Shown: in pieces, positions 24,594 through 36,013 of the stretch
Layout of the letters: every line of letters begins with the position of its first letter
Position numbering within the stretch: position 1 is the first letter of the stretch
Assembly: GCA_963693315.1 (NCBI GenBank)
Contig: OY856188.1
Location: 184,563,704-184,627,703, forward strand
DNA length: 64,000 nucleotides
Reading direction: 5' to 3'
Source of the DNA: Diogma glabrata
Taxonomy: Eukaryota > Arthropoda > Insecta > Diptera > Cylindrotomidae
Made by a program: the position numbers and the translations under genes
Notes under the pieces: generated by a model
What the model was told of the DNA's origin: nothing
The model's input: only the letters and a program-made list of their open reading frames with translations
The model's database searches: none

Positions 24594-26046
24594 TAGTGTT
24601 TCCAATCCGGTGTAAGCCGGATTGAAATTATCCGGATAATGCGTAAAAATCTTGCTATCCGATATCCGGTTAATTCACAAAAAATATCCGGATAACTAAA
24701 TTAAAGCAAAAAAAATTGTTCGCGCTATTTACCTTTTTAAAAATTTTAATCAGCTACTACTAATTTTTTCATAATAGACGATTTCGTTTTGTTGATCTAA
24801 GAATTATTATTCCAGCAATTGTTTTGTATTTGAATTTTTAGAAGTGTAATTTAGACTGGGTTCCAATAGAATGCTAAATGGTCTCCGCAATACTAAAATG
24901 ATTTAGCACATTTTCAAGTTGACTAAATCTAATACTTGCACTGTAGACTTATTTGAGCTGACAGTTAAACATTAACTTCAAGTTTAATTTCAAAATTGTT
25001 AAGAATTTTAAATTCTATAATAAAATTTAAAGTTTTTGTATTATTAAATATCAGAACAATATATTATTGAATATTGTGTATCAAATCGGTTTTTGGTCAT
25101 CTTCCGTTAGAGAAAATTTATTTATTTTAAATATTTATTCACTTTGATGTTTGAAACTATAAATTATTTTCTAGTTTTTAATGCAAACAACTCAATAACA
25201 ATTATATGATTTTTGTCACCGGTGTTCAAATTTATAATTATTTAGAAGAAATAAATTGGAACGATATCATGCTAAATTTTTAAATTTAGCACGATTTAGA
25301 ATTTGGAGACCATTTAGCATTCTATTGGAATGCAGTTTTATATATACAAACAAAAAACAGTATTTTTCCGTGTCATAATTAACAGTTCAATTTTGAGTAA
25401 TTTATAAATATTTAAAGTTAATCACATTAAGACACTCTATTAACAAAAGAAAAATGTTGAGCTAGTTTCATTGTTTCATTGTTGCAGGATTCAACATTAT
25501 CCCGAAATGATAATTTTAACCATTTTAGCTATGTTTCTAAAACATCAGCTATCATTTATGCAAAAAAGTTAATAAAAAGATTGTTTCCGGATACCAAAAC
25601 ATCCGAAAATGTTTAGTTAATAATGGCGGATCAATAAAATAAGGAAAGGAAAATTCTCCAAATCCGACCGAACTCACCGAATGTACATTAGTCATGGAAT
25701 TGAAAAATACGACTTCGCCAATCGAAAATAGTAAAGTTATTCTTTCAAATAATTATTCATTACCAGACAAGGAATTTAATTTATAAAGCGCATGTAAAAC
25801 ACTCATTCCTACCCTAGAAAAGCTAATAAAAACTAGAAATCGTTTGCAGTTTCCAATGTTAAACGCTCTTGTATTTTTTTAATATTATTTTTCAGATGAA
25901 AATAAATTTTGATTGCTTTTGATTTGATTTTGATTTTTTTAAACTATTGTTTTTATTAACGGCATTATCCGGATTATTATCCGGATAACTACTTTACATA
26001 TATTCGATATCCGGATAGTTAAAATCACGGATAATTGGAAACACTA
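24594..26046. mobile_element. Non-autonomous hAT-type element, 1.45 kb
   Basis: Ends TAGTGTTTCCAAT and ATTGGAAACACTA are inverted repeats. The subterminal TATCCGGATA words occur several times at both ends. The flanks CTTGTAGC (24,586-24,593) and CTTGTAAC (26,047-26,054) fit an 8-bp target duplication with one change. No transposase. A second TIR element (24,861-25,330) is nested inside. Confidence 0.8.
24861..25330. mobile_element. Nested 470-bp TIR element
   Basis: The left end TTCCAATAGAATGCTAAATG followed by GTCTCC is matched by its reverse complement at the right end, a 26-bp terminal inverted repeat. It lies wholly inside the hAT-type element, so it inserted later. No coding frame; no clear target duplication. 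Confidence 0.75.
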
Positions 26047-26054
26047 CTTGTAAC

Positions 26055-26660
26055 TAAGCGCTTATTAAAAACTTTGTTTACCAAACATCATGGAATGCAT
26101 TTTTTTTCAATTACTTTTATAAACAAAGTCACATCCTAGCGCAGAGTTACAAAATTGATATCATTTATTGTGTTTGCATAAATCTGCTTATTGCACAAAA
26201 TTATCACCACACGGACTTCATATAAACATAATGAACGAAATCATAAGAAGCATTGCAACGGCAAGTAAAGATAAGCAAACGGCAAGGAAGTAAATTGGTA
26301 CCAGCTATATATTTGAAATTCGGTCGAAAAATAACGATGTTTCGACTTTTTGCCGGGCTTGTAAGTCTACGTTTAAAATTGACCACATTGATTTGAACAG
26401 ACAATATCCACATTTGCGTTCGACAAAACACAAGCATAAAAATGAATAAATTTGTTGTAACCATAGATATCAAATGCAATAGTATAAGCACAAGTGCAAA
26501 AACTGCTAAAACTAACACATTTTCTATATGATATTATAGCAACGACATTAATTGAATTCCTTTATAGAAAGTACGACATCCCAGGATCAACATTTTTTTT
26601 TTGAAGGAGAGGAAAGAAGCGTACACACATTTTACAGTAAAGTTGATATTATTTATTAAA
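26055..26660. other. No gene recognised
   Basis: Contains a 104-codon minus-strand frame (26,204-26,518) of hydrophobic, AT-driven composition with no family resemblance. Nothing else seen. Confidence 0.4.
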
Positions 26661-26665
26661 TCACG

Positions 26666-27080
26666 TTGCAAAAAATCAAAGATAACATCGGTGAACATCA
26701 AATTTATTTAATTGTCAATGACACCACGGCTGCCTACAAATGCTCCGTAATCAACGGAGCATTTGTAGGCAAAATGGCGTGTATGACACTGTACGGCCCT
26801 GATATACCGCACAACATTGTTGTATGTGTTGAAAGCCGGCAAAGAATTCAAGGAAACGTTTTCGAATTAAAAGCACATTACTTGCTTTATACATTGATTA
26901 AACAGAGTATGCAAGTTTATCAAGGACAAATATGACGATAATAGATGAATTACAAGCTAGAAAGCAGTACTTGAATAATCAAATAATATTCGACAAATAT
27001 TTCATGACATATGTGATTTGACGTTGCCACCAGATATAATTGAAATTCTACTATGCTATGACGAAGCCGTTTTATAACCC
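26666..27080 (+). pseudogene. Possible hAT-like transposase fragment with internal perfect hairpin
   Basis: The frame starts KDNIGEHQIYLIVNDTTA, weakly like the (I)-DETTD start of the catalytic domain in some hAT-superfamily transposases. It then runs through a perfect hairpin: 26,731-26,748 pairs with 26,754-26,771 (18 bp, 5-nt loop). Because the hairpin lies in the frame, the ORF is probably broken there and not a gene. A second short frame follows the stop. Confidence 0.3.
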
Positions 27081-27369
27081 GTTAAAGTCTAAACACCTTT
27101 CTTCTACGTGAATCAATGCATTCAATACAACAGATCGTCTTTTTTATTCATATTTTCTCTCAACTGTTACGAAGCTGTTTGATTCGTAAAATATCATTTG
27201 TCTAAACAGCTTTCTTCTTCCGGAAGATATTTTTTTTATTTGCTATCTTATTTGGTATGCTGTTTGATATTTACTTCGATTTTTGGTAATTTTTGGGCAG
27301 TTAATCGGCATAAATTGAAAAAAAAAAAAAAGATTGAAACAGATTTTTTTGGATCACTCGATTCATTTA
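27081..27369. other. No gene seen
   Basis: AT-rich spacer with an A-run near 27,319. Nothing recognised. Confidence 0.4.
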
Positions 27370-27480
27370 GGGCCAGTTTCACCATCCTCAGTTAAGTTAC
27401 AGTTAAGTTAAATTTAAGCCAACTGCCACTTAATTGAAGGAAATGGGTTTCACCAGTGTCGGTTAGCTAAATATTATGTT
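27370..27480. mobile_element. Terminal segment of a GGCCAGTTTCACC TIR family
   Basis: Starts GGGCCAGTTTCACCATCCTC, then AGTTAA repeats. The same end in reverse complement occurs at 50,255-50,294, and an internal-looking GGTTTCACCAGTGTCGGTTA block is shared with 50,127-50,150. The right end belonging to this copy was not found with certainty; it may have been displaced beyond the foldback element and the LTR retrotransposon that follow. Confidence 0.45.
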
Positions 27481-27512
27481 CAATACTCAGAGAACTTGAT
27501 CTACAAAATATA

Positions 27513-28598
27513 CAGGGTGTCCCACGAAAGTTGTCCCACCGGTTAACTGGGGATACCTTGGAATAGCGCTAACAACTTTTGTTCAAGCATTTCGCGAATA
27601 GTTCTTTTGTTTCGCGGAAAACGGTTTGTTTTGTTTTTTTATTCCTTATCAAATTAAAATGCCTCTAAATTCAATAGCAAAAAAGCTAGGAGGTCGCGGT
27701 TTTTTTTACTTCATTTATAAGTTTGTGTTTTAAAACGGGTGAACATTTGACAAAGATTACTTTGATACTTTTGACGCTATTCCTTTACAAAGTCAATTTT
27801 TAGTTAAAATTAAAAAAAAATAATACTTTGCTTTTCATTATTTCAAAAACGGTGATATACGTCATAATTTTTTTTTCAATGGAAATGTCCCTTAAAATGT
27901 CAACTTGAAAGTTACTTTGGTTAAAACCTAAAATTTCAAGATCATCTTGGGCTAGCTCTTAAAATTAAAACTTCAAAATTTTATTTTGAGCTTGAATCAA
28001 TCAATTTTAACTTAAATAACCTCGTAATAAAACACAAAATAAATTATTAATAAAAAATATTAAGTTGTTTTTATTTATTAAAGATAATTTTCAATATGTC
28101 CACCCTCATTCGCCATACACATTTCCATTCTTCTTTGAAAAGCTTGAGAGATATTTCTGGTTTGAGATAACTGAAGTGGATTATACTGGTTTTAACCAAA
28201 ATAACTTTCAAGTTGACATTTCAAGGAACATTTCCGTTGAAAAAAAATTATGACGTATATCACCGTTTTTGAAATAATGGAAAGCAAAGTATTATATTTT
28301 TTAAATTTTAACTAAAAATTGACTTTGTAAAGGAATAGCGTCAAAAGTATCAAAGTAATCTTTGTCAAATGTTCACCCATTTTAATACACAAGCTTGTAA
28401 ATAAAAAAAAAAAATTGTGACCTAGATTTTTTGCTATTGAATTTAGAGGCATTTTAATTAGATAAGGAATAAAAAAACAAAACAAACCGTTTTCCGCGAA
28501 ACAAAAGAACTATTCGCAAAATGCTTGAACAAAAGTTGTTAGCGCTATTCCAATGTATCCCCAGTTAACTGGTGGGACAACTTTCATGGGACACCCTG
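27513..28598. mobile_element. Foldback element flanked by TA, with transposase C-terminus remnant
   Basis: Arms of about 410 bp (27,513-27,925 and 28,195-28,598) are near-perfect reverse complements, starting CAGGGTGTCCCACGAAAG, and are flanked by TA on each side (27,511-27,512 and 28,599-28,600). The central 270 bp is not palindromic. Its minus strand (about 28,140-28,085) reads RRMEMCMANEGGHIENYL then stop, which resembles the C-terminus of Tc1/mariner-superfamily transposases. I infer a foldback derivative of such a transposon. Confidence 0.8.
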
Positions 28599-28665
28599 TA
28601 TTTAAGTTAAAATTTAACCAAGAGAAATACTATATGTCATATTTGGATGAAAAATATGAATGAAT

Positions 28666-28756
28666 AATATAAATTAAAAACTAATAAGTAACACTTGTTT
28701 TGTATTTCGCAAATATTATAATACAAAACAAGTGTTATTAGTTTTTAATTTATATT
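28666..28756. repeat. Long near-perfect hairpin beside the LTR element
   Basis: AATTAAAAACTAATA then ACACTTGTTTTGTATT on the left pairs with AATACAAAACAAGTGT then TATTAGTTTTTAATT on the right. About 37 bp of stem with one 4-nt bulge and a loop of about 13 nt. Function unknown; it could be a tiny foldback element. Confidence 0.75.
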
Positions 28757-28971
28757 AAAATGTTTCGCCAAGTGCCGACAGTCGACACAATTGAATTTTT
28801 TGAATGAATAATGATATGAGAAATGTTGAAATAAAAATAAAAATATAAAATAAATAAATTAAACATTTTATTTTATCCTTTTCATAAGTTTGAGATTTCA
28901 GGATTTTCTTATCTTCTATCTTTCAAAATTCAGTTTGGTTGTTCAAAACTAATAGCATTTTAACTTATTGT

Positions 28972-30382
28972 TATAATATTTTAAATAATTTATTTTAATA
29001 TTTCATATAATTTGGTTTTTACCACTGTAATATTTTAAAATTTATTCTTCTTCAATTTTAAATCACTATTTTACCACACTTTCCTACATATGAAACACCA
29101 CTGGATTAAATTTTTTTTTTTATTTATTTATTATTATTTTAAAATAAAACTTAATTTTAACGACATTGATAATATATTTTCTTTTTAGAAAATATTTTTA
29201 ATTTTAACACATAATAATATATTTTCTTTTCAACTAATATTTTGAAAAATAATTTTAATGCTAATAACACAATAATATATTTTCTTTTCAACTATTATTT
29301 TGGAAAATAATTTTAATTTTAGCACACAATAATAAATTTTCTTTTCAACTATTATTTTGGAAAATAATTTTAATTTTAACACACATTAATAAATTTTCTT
29401 TTCAACTAATATTTTGGAAAATAATTTTAATTTTAACACACATTAATAAATTTTCTTTTCAACTAATATTTTGGAAAATAATTTTAATTTTAACACACAT
29501 TAATAAATTTTCTTTTCAACCAATATTTTGGAAAATAATTTTAATTTTAACACACATTAATAAATTTTCTTTTCAACTAATATTTTGGAAAATAATTTTA
29601 ATTTTAACACACATTAATAAATTTTCTTTTCAACTAATATTTTGGAAAATAATTTTAGTTTTAACACACATTAATAAATTTTCTTTTCAACTAATATTTT
29701 GGAAAATAATTTTAATTTTAACACACATTAATAAATTTTCTTTTCAACTAATATTTTGGAAAATAATTTTAACACACATTAATAGATTTTCTTTTCAACT
29801 AATATTTTGGAAAATAATTTTGATACCAAAAAAAAAATAATTTTAAATAATAATTTGAGGATTTCATAAGCCGAAAATGAAAATCCACGTTAATAATTTT
29901 AAATCCCGAGCCGAACTAACTCTTATAAAGCAATACTTTGAGTTTTTATAGTTTTTTTTAATTTGTTTGGAAAATATTGAAAGAATTCATATTAATAATA
30001 TTTAGTATTTCATTTTATGAGAAAATTATTTTGTTTATAAAAATATTGAAAGAATAATAATAATATTTCTTATTTTATTTTGCGAGAAAATTATTTTGTT
30101 TATGAAAATATCGAAAGAATTCATATTAATAATATTTAGTATTTCATTTTATGAGAAAATTATTTTGTTTATAAAAATATTGAAAGAATAATAATAATAA
30201 TATTTCTTATTTTATTTTGTGAGAAAATTATTTTGTTTATGAAAATATCGAAAGAATTCATATTAATAATATTTAGTATTTCATTTTATGAGAAAATTAT
30301 TTTGTTTATAAAAATACAATAATTAGCTTTTCTATTCATGTGTTTTGACTATTTCATTTATGAAAAAAGGATGGGCACTACA
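28972..30382 (-). repeat. 3' LTR, 1,411 bp, with internal tandem repeats
   Basis: In element orientation it starts TGTAGTGCCCATCC and ends AATATTATA. It carries about 12 copies of a 57-bp repeat (29,160-29,820; words CTTTTCAACTAATATTTTGG) and a second array of about 135-bp units (29,981-30,310; words AAGAATTCATATTAATAATA). The unit count matches the other LTR; one unit here lacks 6 bp. Confidence 0.92.
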
Positions 30383-30398
30383 CCCTTACCCCCTTTAT
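30383..30398 (-). promoter_or_regulatory. Polypurine tract
   Basis: Minus strand AAAGGGGGTAAGGG directly abuts the start of the 3' LTR. This is the plus-strand priming site for reverse transcription; one T interrupts the purines. Confidence 0.8.
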
Positions 30399-30879
30399 AT
30401 TGAAATTTTTTTTTTGTTTTAAAATGGGGTAATATTTCTATTATTTTTTTTTTAAGTTCAAAATAATTATTTTAATTGGTTGGGTTTTAATTTATTTAAC
30501 CTTATTTCTTTTATATCATTCAATTAGAAATATAATTTTTGTAGGTATTTTTTTGATTTTGTATTTTTTTTTTAGTTTTATACCCAAGCTCAATGATGGT
30601 TAATTATGCTGTAATTCTGCATAACTATTGTTGTTGAATAATGAATAACTCCAACCCTTAGATGACTATCTCGTTCTCATAATCTCTTTAGAATGTAGCT
30701 CAGCGGATCTTTTGAAAAAGTTGCTACTTCATTTTTGCTATCTTTTGTCCATTTTCTGTTTAACCATTTCACGCAGACTAAGAGTGGGTACATTATAATA
30801 TTTATTTGATTTTTTTTTTTTTTTTTTTTTTATAAATTAATATTTTTATTTGCTTATACATATATTTTTTTTAAATTTA

Positions 30880-30917
<38 letters not shown>

Positions 30918-31416
30918 GTTTTATCTAGCTGTTTTAGCTAATGTTTAGATTTTGTATAATAAATTTTTTTTATAAATTAATATTTTTATTTGCCTATACA
31001 TATATTTTTTTTTAAATTTAATGCCTTTTTTTTTTTTTTTTTTTTTAATATATGTTTTATCTAGCTGTTTTAGCTAATGTTTAGATTTTGTATAATAATA
31101 CTGCATATACTTTTATAACAAATAAGATAGATTAACTGATTACAATTTAACATTTTTTTTTTTTTTTTTTTTTTTTTATAAAAAAAAAATATTGAATGAT
31201 ATGTAAATTAAGGCTTGTTCTTTAAACTTTTAATTTATTATAAAAAAAATTGTAAGAATGTCAAAATCAATTATTGTATTAGATATGATTTTATTCATTG
31301 TGTTATTATTATTGTGTTTGGTATAGAAAACTATTAATTATGGTTATAATATAAACTTATTCTAAATTTACATAATTAATTATTGTATATACTATAAAGT
31401 TTTGAATAATAATAGT
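30399..31416 (-). other. Non-coding region between env and 3' LTR
   Basis: About 1 kb without a coding frame, with four long T-runs on the plus strand. A block of about 135 bp containing TTTTATCTAGCTGTTTTAGC is tandemly duplicated (about 30,820-30,965 and 30,966-31,105). Confidence 0.7.
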
Positions 31417-32436
31417 CTAAAGTTTTACATTCATTCTCTTAGGTTCTGGTATATTTATCAAAGATTGTTGATTTCCCAGAATGTTTGTGGTTTGTTCAAA
31501 ATCATCATTTAGTTGTTCTTCTATTACCTTCTCAAGTTGTTTATGATTTTCTCTGAAGTTCTTTCTCGTTGTCGTTCTACGTTCTTGTAGCTCTATATCT
31601 TCATGAAGAACGGCTGTTGGTAGATTAATCGGTGGTCGTACTCTACTTAACATATCTGCTTCTCTAATGTTGATATTATTGACTAATTGACTTTTACGTT
31701 TCTTTGTTTGGTAACCTTTGTAAACACAAAAGGTTATAATCATTACGATGACGAGTAAGCTAGAGCCTGTTAGATGCCAGGGCCAATTTATTTCATTATC
31801 ATTGCTATAAATCCATGATGTCTGATTACGTACTTTTCTTTCATTTTCTTCCTTTTGGACGTCTCGTTGTAACACTTCTAATGCTAATTCTCCTTCCTTT
31901 AAGACTTTGTTGTAGTTTTTATAGTCGGTAATGTGTACTGGATGGTATGTTTTTAACTTTAAAGGATTTTCATCTTCTCCCAATTGTAAGTCTGTTTGGT
32001 TTCCTACCTCAAATTTAACAGTTCTGTTGGAACCTATTATATCTTCAGCTACTTCTATTTGCATGTGACTTGTTTTCATTGTACATTTCTTTAAAATTGT
32101 AATGATACCATGTTCTTTTAGTTTGATTAATTCTTCCTTGTCCCCACATTTCATATTAAATTTTTGTTCAGTGGTTAATAAAAATATCCATGAATTTTTA
32201 GCATTCATGGGTATGATCAGATTTGAACGATGAATAATTTCTTTTATGATGCATTTTGATTTTTCTTCGTAGGGGTTGTAAAATAGTGACATTATACATT
32301 GATTCTGATCATAGTGAAATTGTGGCGATGTAATATGGTAGATTCGGACCGTTTCCTCTAAATTTAGTGGTAATTTAATATACTTATCGATTTCATTGTT
32401 GTTTAAAAAAATAATATGTTTGTCTATTTTTATCAC
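31417..32436 (-). pseudogene. env, C-terminal part (transmembrane portion)
   Basis: A 339-codon frame that continues the envelope protein from the frame to its right after a one-base shift. Contains cysteines in the ectodomain, then a single membrane segment (about residues 220-240, SSLLVIVMIITFCVYKGY) and a basic cytoplasmic tail (KKRK). In errantiviruses env drives membrane fusion. Here it is separated from the N-terminal half by a frame change near a T-run at about 32,402-32,407 (A-run on the plus strand), so no continuous protein would be made from this copy. Confidence 0.8.
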
Positions 32437-33508
32437 TCAAAAAAAATTCTTTATTATCACGAATCCTGTACCATTTTGCTCTGTTTTCAAATGGTAAATA
32501 CCAGACTCTATATATCCTAAAATCATCAGTGGTTGGTAGGGGTATTTCTATTTTTACAGCAAGTTTATTTTGGTTGATTTCATAGTTTATTGTCCATATC
32601 TGGCTTAGTAGATTTTCCTTCACAAAGTTATGATTAATATTTGTTTTACCAGCTATTTCGTTTTGAATTTCCTCTACTTGTTTTGCAGTCAACACACTAG
32701 GATGTAGTTGGTGTATTCGTAGTTGTGCTACTACTTCCATTTCCACTAATTGTATTCTTTGAATTTCTTCTACTTGTACTTGGATCATATTAGTCAATGC
32801 TAACATTTTGTGATTAATTACGGTTTCTAGTAAAATTTGACCGATTTGACTAACTTGATTGTTAAAATAGTTATTTGTGGTATTAATTGTTTGTTGCAAT
32901 TGTTCAACATCCAACTCCAATTGTTGTATTGGTTGCCGCAAACGATTATAATTGGATTGCATTACTGACACCTGTTGTTTCAATAAATGGAAACTTCCTT
33001 TGTCATTTGCTTCTAGTTGAGTGATTTTGTGATAAATCAGTTTAGCATCCACTTCATTCATTGTTCCAGAAAACCAATGACCCAATTTTCCACACCATTT
33101 GCAGAAAGGATCTTCTAACCGGGCTTCTACGATGTTTCTTTTTTGGCGACGTTTGATTATAAAATTTATTTTGTCTTCTCTTATCTTTATAATATTTAAT
33201 GCTTTCATAATGGACTCAGAAAAATAAATGCAGCTTTGTTTTAAAAAAATGGAATTTATTTGTTTACATGTATCGACTAGTTCCTGTGTCTGTTGCTCTA
33301 AATTTTGTGTAGCATTGCGCGTATCCTCAAAATCAATAAAAGTAAAGACGATCCAGGTATCATTGTATACCATGACTCTGCTAATATCTTCAAACAAAAG
33401 GCTCTGATGATTAAGGTTAGTTATATTAAATTCATTTTTTGCATCGCCTATCCTGCTTATCATCAAAAATGTTAACCCATAGATACAGGTTAGTATTGTA
33501 ATCTTCAT
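32393..33508 (-). pseudogene. env, N-terminal part (signal peptide, fusion-protein portion)
   Basis: A 371-codon frame starting with a hydrophobic signal peptide (MKITILTCIYGLTFLMISRI). A basic furin-type site RRQKR lies at about residues 120-124, as in baculovirus F-type envelopes, followed by a candidate fusion segment and a coiled-coil-like glutamine-rich region (about residues 175-225). N-glycosylation sequons are present. The frame ends prematurely in a region overlapping the next env frame, so env is split in two. A splice acceptor lies just before the ATG. Confidence 0.85.
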
Positions 33509-33509
33509 T

Positions 33510-33530
33510 TTACCTAAGAAAGAAATTACT
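33510..33530 (-). promoter_or_regulatory. Splice acceptor before env
   Basis: Minus strand ATTTCTTTCTTAG precedes GTAAAATG; the exon would begin at 33,513, five bases before the env ATG. Together with the donor at 40,592 it matches the spliced env mRNA known for gypsy-type errantiviruses. Confidence 0.65.
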
Positions 33531-33628
33531 TCGAATGGAAACTTAAAATAAAAAATTCATGATATTTAAAATGATTGCTTAAAAATAAATTTGATATAAT
33601 AGAAATTGATATTGAATATAAAAGTAAA

Positions 33629-36013
33629 TTATGTCAACTTTAATCTATTTTTATGTACTACTTTTTCCACCTTTCCTTGTAGTATAGTTACATTAGTAGA
33701 ACTATTTTCCTTTAATACTTCAAATGGGCCTAGCCATAAAGGTGCTAATTTGCCATGTCGAGCCTCATTTTTTAACCAAACTTTATCTCCTACTTTTATG
33801 TGTATTGCATTTTTATGTCTGTCGTAGTATGTTTTGTTGATTTCCTTGCCTTTGAGTATATTTTCTCTTGCCAGTTGATAACATTTTTGTAGTTGATACC
33901 TCATAAAATAATAATAGCTTTCAAAATTATATATAGGGACTGTGCCTCTCCGTATACTAGAAGGAATTTTGGAATTAAATCCAAATAAACAGTCCAAGGG
34001 CGATTTTCCTGTGCTTTCTAATGGGTAGCTATTTAGAACGTATGTAGCAGGCCTTATCGAATTATCCCATTCTTGTGGGTGTTCCTGAGTAAAAATTCTG
34101 AGATATTCACCTAAAGGACGATGTTTTCTTTCTAAAATACCATTTGCCTGAGGATGATAGGCAGTGGTTTCTAATTTTTTTATGTTTAATAATTTACAGA
34201 CCTTTTTAAATACTTCACTTGTAAATTGACTTCCCTGATCCGTGATTAAAATTTTAGGTATTTTATACCTACATATAATTTCATCAAAAAATGTTTTAGC
34301 AACGGAATTAGCTTCCATATCTTTTAGTGGATATGCATCGAAATAACGTGTTAGCTCATCAACAAATGTTAGTAAATATTTATTTCCGTTGTTTGTTACT
34401 GGTAAAGGTCCAACAATGTCTAAATATACTTTATCAAAAGGTAAATATGGTATTTCTGAAATCACCATTGGCATTTTAGTATATTTTGTTATTTTATTTT
34501 GTTGACATTTAGCACATTTCGATATAAAGTCGTCAACATCCCTTTTCATCCATATCCAGAAATATTCTTTTTTTAATCTTTTAAGCGTTCTTTTCATTCC
34601 TTGGTGTCCACCTAATGGGTTGTTATGAATGTCTTTTAAAATTTGATTTATTTCTTCCCGCGATGTTAGAGTAATGATATCGTTTGGCTCCCTAATAAAT
34701 TCGGGTTGTAAAGTTATTTCATCAAGATGTGATTTCTCCCACTTGTTGTTATGGTTTACATCTGTTTGTTGTTTTTCTTTCTCCAACTTTTCACTAGATT
34801 GTATTTTTGCCTTGTTTCGTGTTAACATGTTAATTTGGTTTAGTTCCTCTTCTACTACAGGATTTCTGCTCAAAGCATCTGCATTTTTATTTTTCCTTCC
34901 CGGCTTATATTTAATGATCATGTCATAATCTGACAATGCATGATGAAGGCGCAAAATTCGCGTGGTAGGATCTTTCACCCTTACAGCTCCTATTAAAGGT
35001 CTATGATCAGTATAAACTGTAAATTTCCTCCCGTATAAATAAGGTCTAAAATTTTTAATTCCTAAAACAATTGCTAACAGTTCTTTTTCCGTTGTTGAAT
35101 ACCTTCTTTGTATGTCTGTCAAACTTTTACTAAAATATGCGATTGGTCGGTCATCTGTATGTTGCTGTGATAATATAGCACCTACAGCCTCATTACTAGC
35201 ATCAGCCGTTAAAGTAAATGGACAGTCGTAATCGGGATAAACTAACACTGGTGATGTTATTAATTTTTGTTTAATGTAATAAAATGCTTCTTCCGCCTTG
35301 TTATCCCATTTAAACTTGGTGTTTTTTCTGAGTAATTTATTTAGAGGTTCAGCTATTTTTGAGAAATTGTTTATGAACCTTCTGTAATAGTTAGCTAGAC
35401 CGAGAAAAGATTGTAATTGGTGTAACGATTTTGGAGTAGAATAGTTTTGAACTGCTGCTATTAGTGTCGGATTGGGACGAAGTCCTCCGGTTCCACACAC
35501 ATGTCCTAGATAAACTATTTCTTTTTTTAAAAATTGACATTTTTCGGGCTGTAATTTTAAATTATGAGTTTTGAATCTTTCAAATATTAATCTTAATTTT
35601 TCATTATGATCTTCTATAGTGTTTCCAAATATCACTACGTCATCTAGATATACATAGCAATGAACTCCTTGAAGTCCAGTTAAAACCCTATTCATTAGTC
35701 GTTGAAACATAGCTGGGGCTCCTGTTAGCCCAAATGGCATTCTATTAAACTCGTAATGCCCCAATCCTGTGCTAAACGCAGTCTTCTCACGATCTTCAAC
35801 ATCGACTAGTACTTGGTGATACCCACTAGCGAGGTCCAGTGATGAGAAATATTTTGCATTTCCTAGATGGTCTAGTATGTCATCAATTCTTGGAAGTGGA
35901 AAGGAGTCCGCTCTGGTAATTTTATTTAATTTTCTAAAATCGATCACAATTCTGAATTTCTTTACGCCATCTGGTCCAGGTTTTTTTTTACTACTAATAA
36001 AGGCGAATTCCAC
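33629..36013 (-). pseudogene. pol, part 2: RT, RNase H, integrase
   Basis: A 794-codon frame. RT with MPFGLTGAPAMFQ and the catalytic YLDD; RNase H-like with LTADASNEAVGAILSQ and the ALSR tether; integrase with an HHCC zinc finger (GGHQGM to CAKCQQNK), D in YLDIVGP, D in ITDQGSQF and E in ANGILERKH; a GPY/F-like C-terminus (GPFEVL). Catalytic residues are all present. The true start is upstream in the previous frame; the two frames overlap at 35,962-36,013, where a nine-base A-run (plus strand T-run 35,981-35,989) carries a one-base shift. The initiator methionine given is therefore only the first in frame. Confidence 0.93.

Noticed and set aside
26204..26518. 104-codon hydrophobic frame as a membrane protein
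   Set aside because: Composition is that of AT-rich noise; there is no motif and no conserved neighbour.
29160..29820. Regular 57-bp repeats resembling a CRISPR array
   Set aside because: There are no unique spacers: the whole unit repeats. It lies in an LTR and is duplicated in the other LTR.
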